A stretch of 64,000 nucleotides of DNA from Azorinus chamasolen (lineage: Eukaryota; Mollusca; Bivalvia; Cardiida; Solecurtidae), in the NCBI GenBank assembly GCA_963576725.1, contig OY755242.1, forward strand, positions 63,740,324 through 63,804,323. Reading direction: 5' to 3'. The notes beneath the pieces were generated by a model that saw only the letters and a program-made list of their open reading frames with translations, was not told the DNA's origin and made no database searches. Numbering within the stretch: position 1 is the stretch's first letter; every line of letters starts with the position of its first letter. Shown piece by piece: positions 21,824-30,646 of the stretch. The translations under genes and the position numbers were made by a program.

Positions 21824-22189
21824 CTGAAATTGAAAATTTGATAATGACCCCTGTGTTGAATCTTGACGTACAAATGTGTTTATTATCAATGTGTTTTGGT
21901 GAAATTGATGAAATTTGTTGGAAATTAAATGCATTTTGAGGTGAGTAAAGTTTATGTCATTTCTAATACTGTTTTAAAAAAATATATTGCACAAAGTGTC
22001 CGTACTGACTAAACTTTTTCTTCTGAGTATTATAATGATGTAGGCCTACGTATGTACAGTAACCAATTCCCTCATATGCTATTTTAGATCCACCCTCTTT
22101 GAATACATGTATATCTACTGAAAAGTAACATCAACTAGAAAATATTTTTTAGAATTGTGTAGTTTGAAACCAATGGGATAAATAGAGTA

Positions 22190-22298
22190 CAGTAAAACCT
22201 CTCTATAACGGCAACTAAATTATGTTAATTAGTTGTTACCTGCCTTCAACACAAAATGCTTGATGTAAGTTAGTGACCGTAATAGAGAGGTTTTACTG
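22190..22298 (+). mobile_element. short TA-C MITE nested in a TTAA-A hairpin
   Basis: CAGTAAAACCTCTCTATAAC...GAGAGGTTTTACTG flanked by TA. The central hairpin is lost; the element is 109 bp, about half of full length. Confidence 0.9.
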
Positions 22299-22341
22299 TA
22301 TTTAGATTTATGGGGCAAATACTGTATTTATCACAATGGTT

Positions 22342-22804
22342 TCAAAAAGCGTCAACATGAGGGTCAAAAGGCGTCAACATGAGGGTCAAAAAGCGTCAAC
22401 ATGAGGGTCAAAAGGCGTCAACATGAGGGTCAAAAGGCGTCAACATGAGGGTCAAAAAGCGTCAACATGAGGGTCAAAAGGTGTCAACATGAGGGTCAAA
22501 AGGCGTCAACGTGAGGGTCAAAAAGCGTCAACATAAGGGTCAAAAGGCGTCAACATGAGGGTCAAAAGGCGTCAACATGAGGGTAAAAAAGCGTCAACAT
22601 GAGGGTCAAAAAGTGTCAACATGAGGGTCAAAAGGCGTCAACATGAGGGTCAAAAAGCGTCAACATGAGGGTCAAAAGGCGTCAACATGAGGGTCAAAAG
22701 GCGTCAACATGAGGGTAAAAAAGCGTCAACATGAGGGTCAAAATGCGTCAACATGAGGGTCAAAAGGCGTCAACATGAGGGTCAAAAGGCGTCAACATGA
22801 GGGA
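22342..22804 (+). repeat. 23-bp minisatellite, about 20 copies
   Basis: Unit gtcaaaa(g/a)gcgtcaacat plus gaggg. This is the right terminus of TTAA-A (GCGTCAA-ATGAGGG), so the array arose by local amplification of the MITE end. Most variation is g/a at one position. Confidence 0.95.
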
Positions 22805-22839
22805 ATGTATTAATATCATAAAATGCTTGTACTGTTGAA

Positions 22840-22992
22840 CAGTTAAACCCCTCTAATGCGACCACTTAATGAACAAACATGGCTGTCTTCAAGGGCTTTC
22901 TGAATAACTTTCGTCCTGCATTAAGTTACCACCTGAATTTGCCACTGTGAATTATGCCCCTTTTTGGCGGTCGCATTAGTGGGGTTTTACTG
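22840..22992 (+). mobile_element. TA-E MITE, hairpin reduced
   Basis: CAGTTAAACCCCTCTAATGC...GTGGGGTTTTACTG. Only a residual palindrome with CAAGGGCTTTCTG remains. Confidence 0.75.
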
Positions 22993-23060
22993 TATGTGTA
23001 TAAGAGACACGAATGGTATTCTTGGTTAGAAACTGTATGTATTATTTCATTAAAGCCTTT

Positions 23061-23303
23061 TTAACTCTTTTCCTATTCTACGTTTATTCCAAATTTCAAT
23101 ACCTACTGAATATTCATGGACAAAATATTTACAATGAAATATGGAAGGTGGAACATTGTAGCCATTTTAGAAAGTAAAGAAACAAATCTATCAAAGTTCA
23201 TTAGCAAACAGAGCAGACCCCGATCAGACGGCTCCTATATGATCCGGGACTAATCTGTTTGCAGATGCGTGAAAAAGCGTTTATATGAAAGAAAGGGTTT
23301 TAA
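23061..23303 (+). mobile_element. TTAA-B MITE
   Basis: TTAACTCTTTTCC...GAAAGGGTTTTAA. The hairpin second arm is shortened (CTCCTATATGATCCGGGAC). Confidence 0.75.
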
Positions 23304-23335
23304 ACAAATGTATACTGCCAGATTGGACACAGGAA

Positions 23336-23455
23336 ACACTTGACTGACATTCTCGGTTAGACCGACCCCTGTAGCCTATATGTATTATTTCATTAACACT
23401 TGACTGCCATTCTTGGTTAGACCGACCCCTGTAGCCTATATGTATTATTTCATTA
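23336..23455 (+). repeat. 60-bp direct tandem duplication
   Basis: Two consecutive 60-bp units starting ACACTTGACTG and ending TATTATTTCATTA, with about two differences, so the duplication is recent. Confidence 0.9.
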
Positions 23456-23834
23456 TAGCCTTTTAATCTGCTTAATGTTTCACACGTTTAAAAACTCTAC
23501 CTATTGTTAATCTCTTCTCATTGTCCTATTTACGGCTTCTGTAATTGTTAGAAAGGTGAAAACTCCAATAAATAAATCCATACCCGTTGCAAAGGGACTT
23601 GTTGACGCACGCTGTAATCTTAGCCAATTTAGGGGCATAGTCATTAACCATGTGTATAGTGTAATGGAAGGATATATTGGAATGATATTTTATGTATACA
23701 TCTTATGTATATATACACACTAATGTATGACTGCAAAAACATTAACTTAGCATGGTTTTAAGGAATGGATTGAATAACAGATACATCAACAAGTCTAGGT
23801 AAGCGAACTTTCAAATTAGTATAAATGCGGATCT

Positions 23835-24062
23835 TTAACCCATTCCCTATATTGACGACTTTTGACGACTCTATAACAGTCACTTTGTGAAACCATTGTG
23901 ATAAATAGAGCAGTTGCTCCTACAGGAGCAAATGCTCTATTTATCACAATGGTTTCAAACGACAAAATTCTAAAATTGTGCTTTTCTCTAATTAATGCTC
24001 CTTTTCGGTAGATTTATTGAAAGAGGTTGATTCTAAAAATAGCCTATGAGGTAATGGGTTAA
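23835..24062 (-). mobile_element. TTAA-A MITE
   Basis: TTAACCCATTCCC...GGTAATGGGTTAA with hairpin AAATAGAGCAGTTGCTCC and apex CTCCTACAGGAG. Confidence 0.9.
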
Positions 24063-24162
24063 AGGCAGAATGCTGCTTAATGGAGAGTGAAGGCAGTGCA
24101 GAGAGCTCCCAAAAGGAGCTTTCTGCATGACCTTCACCATGCATTAAGAAGTCATCCATCTA
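24063..24162. mobile_element. TA-G hairpin fragment
   Basis: GCTGCTTAATGGAGAGTGAAGG...CCTTCACCATGCATTAAGAAG around GAGCTCCCAAAAGGAGCT. The pogo-like ends are not preserved. Confidence 0.55.
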
Positions 24163-24222
24163 AAAATATCTAAATAATTATTTACTAAAAGTCGGTCACA
24201 CTAGGATTTTATCTTTGCAGAA

Positions 24223-24413
24223 AATAACCCTTTACCTGATATAGACGCTTTTTGATGCCTTTGCAAACAGGGTAGACCCAGATCACACGGATCATGTATA
24301 ATTCGTTTGACCAGTCTTGTATGTTTGCTTATGATAGAATATAGAAAAGATCCTACGGTTTCTGCCATAGCCAAATCCCCCGCGTCCATGAGCTGTCTTG
24401 CCAATTAATTTAA
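24223..24413 (-). mobile_element. TTAA-B MITE, decayed
   Basis: ATAACCCTTTACC with hairpin AGACCCAGATCACACGG and a weak second arm. It shares TTAA at the right with the next element. Confidence 0.6.
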
Positions 24414-24659
24414 CCCTTTCCCTGTTCTGTATTTAGGCCAAATTTTAATACCTACTGAATATTCATTAACAAAATAGTTATAAAGAAATATGGAAGATGG
24501 AATATTGTAGACATTTTAGAAAGCAAAGGAACAAATCTATCAAATTCTATTAGCAAACAGAGCAGACCCTGATCAGACGGCTCCTCTAGGAGCCGTCTGA
24601 TCTGGGTCTACTCTGTTTGCAAATGCGTGAAAACACGTTTATATGAGGAAAAGGATTAA
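24410..24659 (+). mobile_element. TTAA-B MITE, near-consensus
   Basis: TTAACCCTTTCCC...GGAAAAGGATTAA. Clean hairpin: inner arm AGAGCAGACCCTGATCAG, outer arm complement AGAGTAGACCCAGATCAG, apex CTCCTCTAGGAG. A good reference for the fixed arm mismatches described in the findings. Confidence 0.9.
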
Positions 24660-24744
24660 TATCTTAGGTTTATTCTAAACGATTTGTCATAGCAATGTAT
24701 CCACTTGTTTTATATCACAATATAAGAAACCTAGTAAATTAACG

Positions 24745-24912
24745 CTTTCAATCCGGGGGATACATTCTTAAAACCATATACTGTGATCACTCTTTAGAAT
24801 CGTCTCTTCGAGACGATTCTAAAGAGAGGTCATAGTATAGAGTTTGGTGGAGAAATAAAGGAGTTATCCTTGAAAAATGTTTTTAACTCACGCATCCTAT
24901 CTGCACCTTTGA
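24745..24912 (+). mobile_element. J (hAT-like) foldback element
   Basis: Hairpin CACTCTTTAGAATCGTCTC / GAGACGATTCTAAAGAG at the centre, TGGAGAAATAAAGGAG and ACGCATCCTATCTG to the right. The left end is decayed. Confidence 0.65.
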
Positions 24913-25033
24913 AAGATAACCACCGAGTATCGTGTCGTTAAAGAAAAATACTTGGCGTCTCATCAGGATCCGAACTGCTTGACATTATTGTAGCCGGGTA
25001 GAGATTGTGGGGAAATAAGTTGATATGCTTTAC

Positions 25034-25146
25034 TGTGTGGCTTGGTAGTTCAGTCGGTAGAGTGTTGGCATGGTAAGCCAGAGGCCCTGGGTTCGAGTCC
25101 CAGTCGAGTCACAACTTTTTCACCATGTTACATTTGGCGCCCAACG
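25034..25146 (+). mobile_element. short LTR (99 bp) with tRNA-like core, followed by a primer-binding-site-like sequence
   Basis: Starts TG (25034) and ends CA (25132). Two bases later comes TGGCGCCCAACG (25135-25146), the form of a retroelement tRNA primer-binding site. No second LTR or coding region is visible, so it is a truncated or solo remnant of a terminal-repeat retrotransposon in miniature. Plant Cassandra elements carry 5S RNA in their LTRs in a similar way; a SINE-derived explanation is the main alternative. Confidence 0.55.
25039..25111 (+). tRNA. tRNA-Thr(GGT)-like sequence, probably not a host tRNA gene
   Basis: A 73-nt cloverleaf can be folded. Acceptor GGCTTGG pairs with TCGAGTC (three G-T pairs), D arm GTTC/GAGT, anticodon stem TTGGC/GCCAG with loop ATGGTAA (anticodon GGT), T stem CTGGG/CCCAG with loop TTCGAGT. 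A-box and B-box promoter blocks are recognisable. The wobble-rich acceptor, an anticodon eukaryotes rarely use for Thr and the LTR-like borders argue for a retroelement head or pseudo-tRNA. Confidence 0.65.
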
Positions 25147-25242
25147 GACAATTTGTGCTTTCTGAATAAAAAGGAGAGACATTTTAAAAAAACTGTAGCA
25201 GGGGATAGCTGTTGCAGACGACAAAACGTGATAGAGAAAGAG

Positions 25243-25476
25243 TTAAACCTGTTCCCTATTCATGAAAGAAATAATGAATACGTATCAGCTGAATTTATAT
25301 AATGGCATATGTATACAGGATGTTTGGGCTCAGACAGAAGCTGTAGAACCATATCTACATTATATCATAAGCAAACAGAGCTGACCCTAATCAGACGGCT
25401 CCTATAGGAGCCGTCTGATTTTGGTCTACTCTGTTTCCAAATGCGTGAAAATGCGTTCATATGAGGGAAATGGGTA
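25243..25476 (+). mobile_element. TTAA-B MITE
   Basis: TTAAACCTGTTCCC...GAGGGAAATGGGTAA. Hairpin apex CTCCTATAGGAG. It shares TTAA with the interrupted N element. Confidence 0.8.
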
Positions 25477-25595
25477 AGTTGTGATACGACCCATCTCTAC
25501 CTGAAATGGACAAATACAGTGCTACTGAGAAAGCTAGCAACGTTTGCTACACAACAATTCCAATGCTCACGTCAGCACAAACTTCTAATAATATA

Positions 25596-25798
25596 CAGTA
25601 AACCTCTCTATAACGACCACTAAATTACATCAAGTATTTTGTGTTAAAGGCAGGTGACTGCTTAAAGCAAGGTGAAAGTTAAACAGAACGCTCCTATAGG
25701 AGCGTTCTGTATAACTTTCACTTTGCTTTAAGCAACCACCTGCCCTAAATACCAAATAATTAACTCAATTTAATGGCCGTTATAGAGAGGTTCTACTG
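25596..25798 (-). mobile_element. TA-C MITE
   Basis: CAGTAAACCTCTCTATAACG...GAGAGGTTCTACTG with TA flanks. Long hairpin GACTGCTTAAAGCAAGGTGA with apex CGCTCCTATAGGAGCG. Confidence 0.9.
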
Positions 25799-25948
25799 TA
25801 TAACGTAAGTCACAATAGAGATTAACGTGAGCCAGCTATTCGCATAACCATTTTGACCAGGGCTTAGGCTACTCAAAAATACCTAAACGATTTAAACCAC
25901 ATTTTAATTGATGAATATTTCAATGAGAACTAACATATTTAATATTTA

Positions 25949-26180
25949 TGTAGCTTAATACAGGACAAATGTTATGCAGAAAGCTCCTACAGGAGTTTTC
26001 TGCATTACTTTAAACTTCGTACTTCATTAAACAACCACCTGCTTTTGAAGACACATACAGTAGAACCCCTATAATGCGACTACTTAATTAATAAACATGT
26101 GTGTCTTTAGAAACAGATGGCTGCTTAATTCGGGAGCTTTCTGCATTACTTTCTTCCTGCATTAAGCTACTACCCGCCTA
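25949..26180 (+). mobile_element. two partial TA-E MITEs
   Basis: An inner hairpin piece (GTAGCTTAATACAGG...GAAAGCTCCTACAGGAG) is followed by CAGTAGAACCCCTATAATGC and a second, shortened hairpin ending CATTAAGCTACTACC. Confidence 0.6.
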
Positions 26181-26270
26181 AGATTTGACTCATCGAACTC
26201 TATCAGGAAACCAGTTCGAAACCGGGATTTCACCTGTCGATTCCACCTGTCAATTCCTGGTATGATCAGA

Positions 26271-26444
26271 GTCCATGCTTATAAAACTTTTAGTTGAGTC
26301 TGAGTTCGTTCTCAAGTTTTTGATTGGTCAGATTTGAGCCTTTGGCTCAAATCTGACCAATCAAAAGCTTGAGAACCCAAATCTGACCAATCAAAAGCTT
26401 GAGAACAAACTCAGACTCAACTAAAAAGCTTTATAAGCATGGAC
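26271..26444. mobile_element. K foldback element
   Basis: GTCCATGCTTATAAAAC...TTATAAGCATGGAC ends around the palindrome GATTGGTCAGATTTGAGCC / GGCTCAAATCTGACCAATC. One arm is partly duplicated. Confidence 0.85.
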
Positions 26445-26478
26445 CCTGGTGGCAGTGAAACCAACGATCAATAAACAT

Positions 26479-26752
26479 TTAACCCGTTCCATGTTCTATG
26501 TTTATTCCAATTTTCAATACCTATATATGTACATGTATACTGAATTTTCATGGACAAAATAGTTACATTGTAAAATTATATATGGAATAATGAACATTGT
26601 AGTGATTTTAGAAAGTAAAGAAACATAACTATCAAATTTAATTAGCAAACAGAGCAGAGCCTATTAGAAGGCTCCTGTAGGAGCGGTCTGATCTGGGTCT
26701 ACTCTGTTCGCAAATGCATGAAAACAAACGTTTATATGAGGAAAAGGGTTAA
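26479..26752 (+). mobile_element. TTAA-B MITE
   Basis: TTAACCCGTTCC...GGAAAAGGGTTAA. Hairpin apex CTCCTGTAGGAG. Small internal insertions lengthen it to 274 bp. Confidence 0.85.
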
Positions 26753-26922
26753 TCCTTAACTTGACAATTCCACATGTTTACGTCTTTGCAGGCATATTCG
26801 ACCCAGGCCAGCTAACTCCAGTAAGAGCTACCTGATCTGGATCTGCTATGTTTTGATCAGATGCTACATATTGGATTATCTACATTTTATTTTTATTTTA
26901 TACCTTGAACACAATTATTAAC

Positions 26923-27318
26923 TTAACCCTTTCCCAACTACTGACGCCTTTTGACGCCTCTGTAAAGGTCATTTTGGAAACCATTGTGATAAATCCAGTA
27001 ATACCTTTCTATAACGACCACTAAATTGTGTTAATTAGTTGGTATTTAGAGCAGGTGGCTGCTTAAAGCAAGGTCAAAGTAAAACAGAAAGCTCCCATAG
27101 GAGCGTTCTGTTTTACTTTCACCTTGCTTTAAGCAGCCACCTGCCTTTAACACAAAATAATTTATGTAATTAAGTAGTCGTTATAGAGAGGTTTTACTGT
27201 AGAGTTTAAACATATACTGGTTTAAACGCTACACAATTCATTTTAGAATCCCTTTCTCTAGTTAATGCTCGTTTACGGTAGATGTATTCAAAGAATAGTC
27301 CAGGAGAGAATGGGTTAA
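26923..27318 (-). mobile_element. TTAA-A MITE with nested TA-C in the hairpin
   Basis: TTAACCCTTTCCC...GAGAATGGGTTAA. The TA-C element at 26996-27199 interrupts the hairpin arm after GTGATAAA. The distal half of the hairpin is degraded. Confidence 0.8.
26996..27199 (-). mobile_element. TA-C MITE nested in a TTAA-A hairpin
   Basis: CAGTAATACCTTTCTATAACG...GAGAGGTTTTACTG, complete hairpin with CTCCCATAGGAGCG apex. TA is preserved at the right and mutated to TC at the left. Confidence 0.9.
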
Positions 27319-27419
27319 TTTTCACAGAGAAATGAGAACTACATGAATTAATATCCATTAAGTATAATGGTTATAGCTAAACAACTAGCAGTAAACCATT
27401 AAATCAGCACAGTCCACGT

Positions 27420-27545
27420 TTTCTTTCTTTTTTTCTTTTTTTTTCTTTTTTTTTTTTGGAGGGGGGGGGGGGGGGGGTTCAGCTTTCTGTTAGCATATCG
27501 ACAGCAAACCTGCATGAGAAAATCGCGACACCCCCCCCCCCCTTT
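27420..27545. repeat. homopolymer tracts (T-rich, poly-G, poly-C)
   Basis: A pyrimidine run of about 35 bp, then a poly-G run (27457-27478) and, 55 bp later, a poly-C run (27530-27542). The lengths are prone to sequencing error. Confidence 0.9.
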
Positions 27546-27898
27546 TTCAATCATATATTCTTAGTTAGATGAACTGCAGCAACACCGACACCCCTAAATC
27601 GTGGAACGTACCAAAATGTAAAGTACATTCACGGTCCACTGCTCGTTGCTTACCAAGCCGAAAACGGATATATGATTCATATTGTAAACAGTTGGTGTCT
27701 AGAAGAGACACGCAATTACTTAAATTGTCACTTACATTGTACATAAAATCAATTTAACACCATTGCCATGTCTTTGAAAAGAAACCGAAGACGGTCATTT
27801 TGACGAATTGTCTGCAGGACAAGTAGCAATCAGATGAATAGAAATAGCTGTTACAATTAACGGGTCCTGCGCGGTCATTCATTTATTGAATATAGGAG

Positions 27899-28050
27899 TC
27901 TTAAAAGCAGGTGGTTACTTAATAATGGGAGAAGTAATGCAGAAAGCTCATTTTGGGACTTTATGCATTACCTTTAACCTGCGTTAAGCTACCGCCTGTC
28001 TCACAGACCCACAATTAGACCTACTTGATGGCCGTTTATGACAGATTCTA
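27899..28050. mobile_element. TA-G hairpin MITE, decayed
   Basis: AGCAGGTGGTTACTTAATAA...CGTTAAGCTACCGCCTG around CAGAAAGCTCATTTTGGGAC. The ends are not clear. Confidence 0.55.
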
Positions 28051-28085
28051 TCGTATAGAGGTAACGATGTAATAAACAGTCGTAT

Positions 28086-28336
28086 TTAACCCTTTCCTTC
28101 ATGGATATTCATGTAAAATTAATGACGTCACGAATATTAAAGAATAGATTAGCTTGTTATAATAGCAAATTGACAAATGAGTTTTGACCATGGCAGAAAC
28201 TGTACAATCATATCTATATTATATCATAAGCAAACAGAGCAGACCCTGATCAGACAGCTCCTACAGGAGCCATTTGATCTGGGTCTACTCTGTTTGCAAA
28301 AGTGTAGAAATGTTTATTTATGGAGGAAAGGGTTAA
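28086..28336 (+). mobile_element. TTAA-B MITE
   Basis: TTAACCCTTTCCTTC...GGAAAGGGTTAA. Hairpin apex CTCCTACAGGAG. Confidence 0.9.
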
Positions 28337-28376
28337 CATGAATCATGCTGAATGCGATATGTCTTGCAATGACAAA

Positions 28377-28778
28377 CAGCTGGGACCCAGTGGAGAGGCT
28401 TGGTACACAGCTGGGACCTAGTGGGGAGGCTTGGTACACAGTTGGGACCCAGTGGAGAGGCTTGGTACACAGCTGGGACCTAGTGTAGAGGCTTGGTACA
28501 CAGCTGGGACCCAGTGGAGATGCTTGGTACACAGCTGGGACCCAGTGTAGAGGCTTGGTACACAGATGGGACCTAGTGGAGAGGCTTGGTACACAGATGG
28601 GACCTAGTGGAGAGGCTTGGTACACAGATGGGACCCAGTGGAGAGGCTTGGTACACAGATGGGACCTAGTGGAGAGGCTTGGTACACAGATGGGACCCAG
28701 TGGAGAGGCTTGGTACACAGATGGGACCTAGTGGAGAGGCTTGGTACACAGATGGGACCCAGTGGAGAGGCTTGGTAC
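28377..28778 (+). repeat. 31-bp minisatellite, about 13 copies
   Basis: Unit tgggacccagtggagaggct plus tggtacacag(c/a). In the right half, copies alternate acc(c)agt and acc(t)agt, giving a 62-bp higher-order period. Because 31 is not a multiple of 3 the unit is open in several frames, producing spurious ORFs. Confidence 0.95.
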
Positions 28779-29980
28779 ATGCAACTGGGGATCTCATCAG
28801 GATCCAGACTGTTTAACAACCGGTCACAAGTCTTCCATAAGTTTGAACAAGTTGGATGTAAATGAAACTTGTAGCAGATCACACGTGGAGCACGTTTTTA
28901 CAGCATAATATTATGATTATACATGTATAATATGCCCAGAACTGTAGATAATACGAAGCCATTTGAAAAGCAGTGACAGCAGTCCAGTACAGTATTTTCT
29001 CCATTTGCACGTGCAGTCACAAGTACGGCATATTGATGTCCAACTGACCGGAAATGGCACTACATTATCGTGCAAAAGCAAAATTTATTTGCAGTTGAAA
29101 TACATGTAGTATATCATACATGTATTTGCTAAAAACAATGGTCAAGTCTAGCTGAAATTTTCGCGACGAGCAGAGAGTGTATTGTAAGATACGCGGACGG
29201 CTTGGCATCGGAGCATGAGAAATTGAAGCTGACTTGGGACAAAGTGTAAGGGGACATTGTTGTGCTATTGCCCAGTGGGTAATCAGTAGTTCAAGCTATA
29301 GGGATCCATACCAGCCGCTGTATATTCGAAGAGGTATCTGATCAGGGTCTTTGGGTGACACAGTATTGTTGGTATTGACGAGTGTTTTGCTGATGTTGAA
29401 GGGTGTCAAACACACAAACAAACAATCACACACAAACACGCATTCATTGACACGCTGTGAGTGGTTTTGAATTTATACTGTTTGCAAAATACCGATCTGA
29501 CATTTTCTCTCAATACGAGGTATATAGTAAGTGTTTTACGTACATTTAGGTCTACAGGATTAAAGCTGTTTGATACCTTAAGTATGTTTTGGTAAATAAA
29601 TTGGAGAAAAAAGAATGATTCATGTTAAACAACTTTGAAACCTGAAGCAGGCACTGATCTTTGCAGATATAGAATTTATTTGGCGGCGAAAGGGATCAGA
29701 ATATTGTTTTGAAACATGCTTAGGGTGATTTGTTTTTTTACTAAAGACTGTAACCAAACATAGAGCAAACAGATAAAGGTGTGTACTCAAATACTAAAAT
29801 TGTCATTTCTCCACCAAACCCTATGCTGTGACTACTCTTTAAAATCGTCTCTTCTTCTTATTCTTGAAAATGTTTTAATTTACGCATCTTATCTGAACTT
29901 CTGAAATAATGTAAATGTTTTTGCTTTCTACATAAATACAGGACATCTCTACGACATATAAACTCTTTTTATCGTTTCAG
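28779..29980. other. mostly single-copy upstream region of the LRR/EF-hand gene
   Basis: No coding exon recognised. A partial J element (about 29766-29906, TCATTTCTCCACCAAACCCT) lies near the right end. Any promoter or earlier 5' UTR exon of the LRR gene should lie here or further left, since a splice acceptor precedes 29981. Confidence 0.5.
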
Positions 29981-30141
29981 ATAAAGTTGGAGAACTTACA
30001 TCTAAGGCATGTAAACCAAAGTTATTTAGAGAGGATTTATATAGACAGTGATATGGATTCCATGACGCAATCTAGTACAACTCTACGAAAGAACTTAAGG
30101 TAATTAAAGCTGAATATATGACAGAAACATAATATATCAAG
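29981..30141 (+). other. 5' UTR part of the first recognised exon of the LRR gene
   Basis: A strong acceptor (CTTTTTATCGTTTCAG) precedes 29981. Translation is placed at 30142. Upstream ATGs include a 16-codon frame at 30053-30103 that ends before the main start and could damp translation. An alternative donor AAG|GTAATT within that frame is also possible. Confidence 0.55.
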
Positions 30142-30646
30142 ATGTCGAGAAACAAATACATGACAGAAAGTAATAAGACGGGTTTAAACCCCCCGAAAGG
30201 AGCTCACATGAAACGACCGTCACTGAGGACTGGTAGTGAAGATGGCGACATCTTAATGCCCGGCTCTCCTAGGCGCATACGTCACAAACATGGAACCAAC
30301 ACTAACAGCAACGTGAACACGGACAAGAAGCAGGTCAACGTAGGAACTAATGACACTGGTACAAAAGAGGACACAACCAAAGCAGAATATACAGGGGCTA
30401 GAAGATGCTCACATAGCTTCTGCAAAAGGAAGTCTGTGGATGAAGTGCTCGTGAAGAACAAACCAGCTGTACTAGAAAAAGCCGTGACCCAGGCACCCCG
30501 AAATGAAAGAAGGCGGTCTACCGGTTTCGGTTACCCGACGCCTCTACCAGCTGAAAAAGTAGATCTGTTCATAGATTTTCTGGCGTCAAGTTCTGATGAA
30601 GAAGAGAGTGGGCCAGAGGAGGATAGTCCTCTTCTTTATCGAGAAT
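30142..30646 (+). CDS. LRR/EF-hand gene, coding exon 1 (disordered N-terminus)
   Basis: Start ATG, 168 codons plus one base, donor GAGAAT|GTGAGT. Rich in K, R, S, T and N; ends in an acidic stretch ([15 protein letters not shown]). Contains RRC and CKRKS basic clusters. Without splicing it would terminate four codons later. Confidence 0.75.

Larger units (their letters stand above)
20467..22027 (+). mobile_element. Tc1-like DNA transposon, inactive
   Basis: The 20-bp terminal inverted repeats CTCAAAAGAAAAAGTTTAGT and ACTAAACTTTTTCTTCTGAG differ at one base and are flanked by TA on both sides. The interior holds a frame-broken transposase (20832-21823). A truncated TTAA-H MITE sits between the left end and the gene. 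Confidence 0.9.
22059..22813 (+). mobile_element. TTAA-A MITE enlarged by a nested TA-C and a minisatellite
   Basis: Left end AACCAATTCCCTC, right end GAGGGAATGTATTAA. The normal 230-bp element has a TA-C insertion in the first hairpin arm (22190-22298) and an expansion of its right terminus into a 23-bp tandem array (22342-22804). Confidence 0.85.
24950..25246 (+). mobile_element. TTAA-N MITE interrupted by a short LTR element
   Basis: GGCGTCTCATCAGGATCC at the left and GATAGAGAAAGAGTTAA at the right match the halves of the N copy at 39305. The sequence at 25034-25146 is inserted between them. Confidence 0.6.

Noticed and set aside
21563..21934. 123-codon minus-strand frame
   Set aside because: Antisense shadow of the Tc1-like transposase pseudogene.
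22342..22804. Regular short repeats resembling a CRISPR array
   Set aside because: Units are head-to-tail with no variable spacers, and the sequence is eukaryotic.
25039..25111. Functional host tRNA-Thr gene
   Set aside because: Three G-T pairs in the acceptor stem, unusual anticodon for eukaryotic Thr, and LTR-like borders with a PBS-like motif.
28314..28882. Open frames of repeating SPLGPICVPSLSTR type
   Set aside because: Read-through of the 31-bp minisatellite in different frames; no splice or start context.
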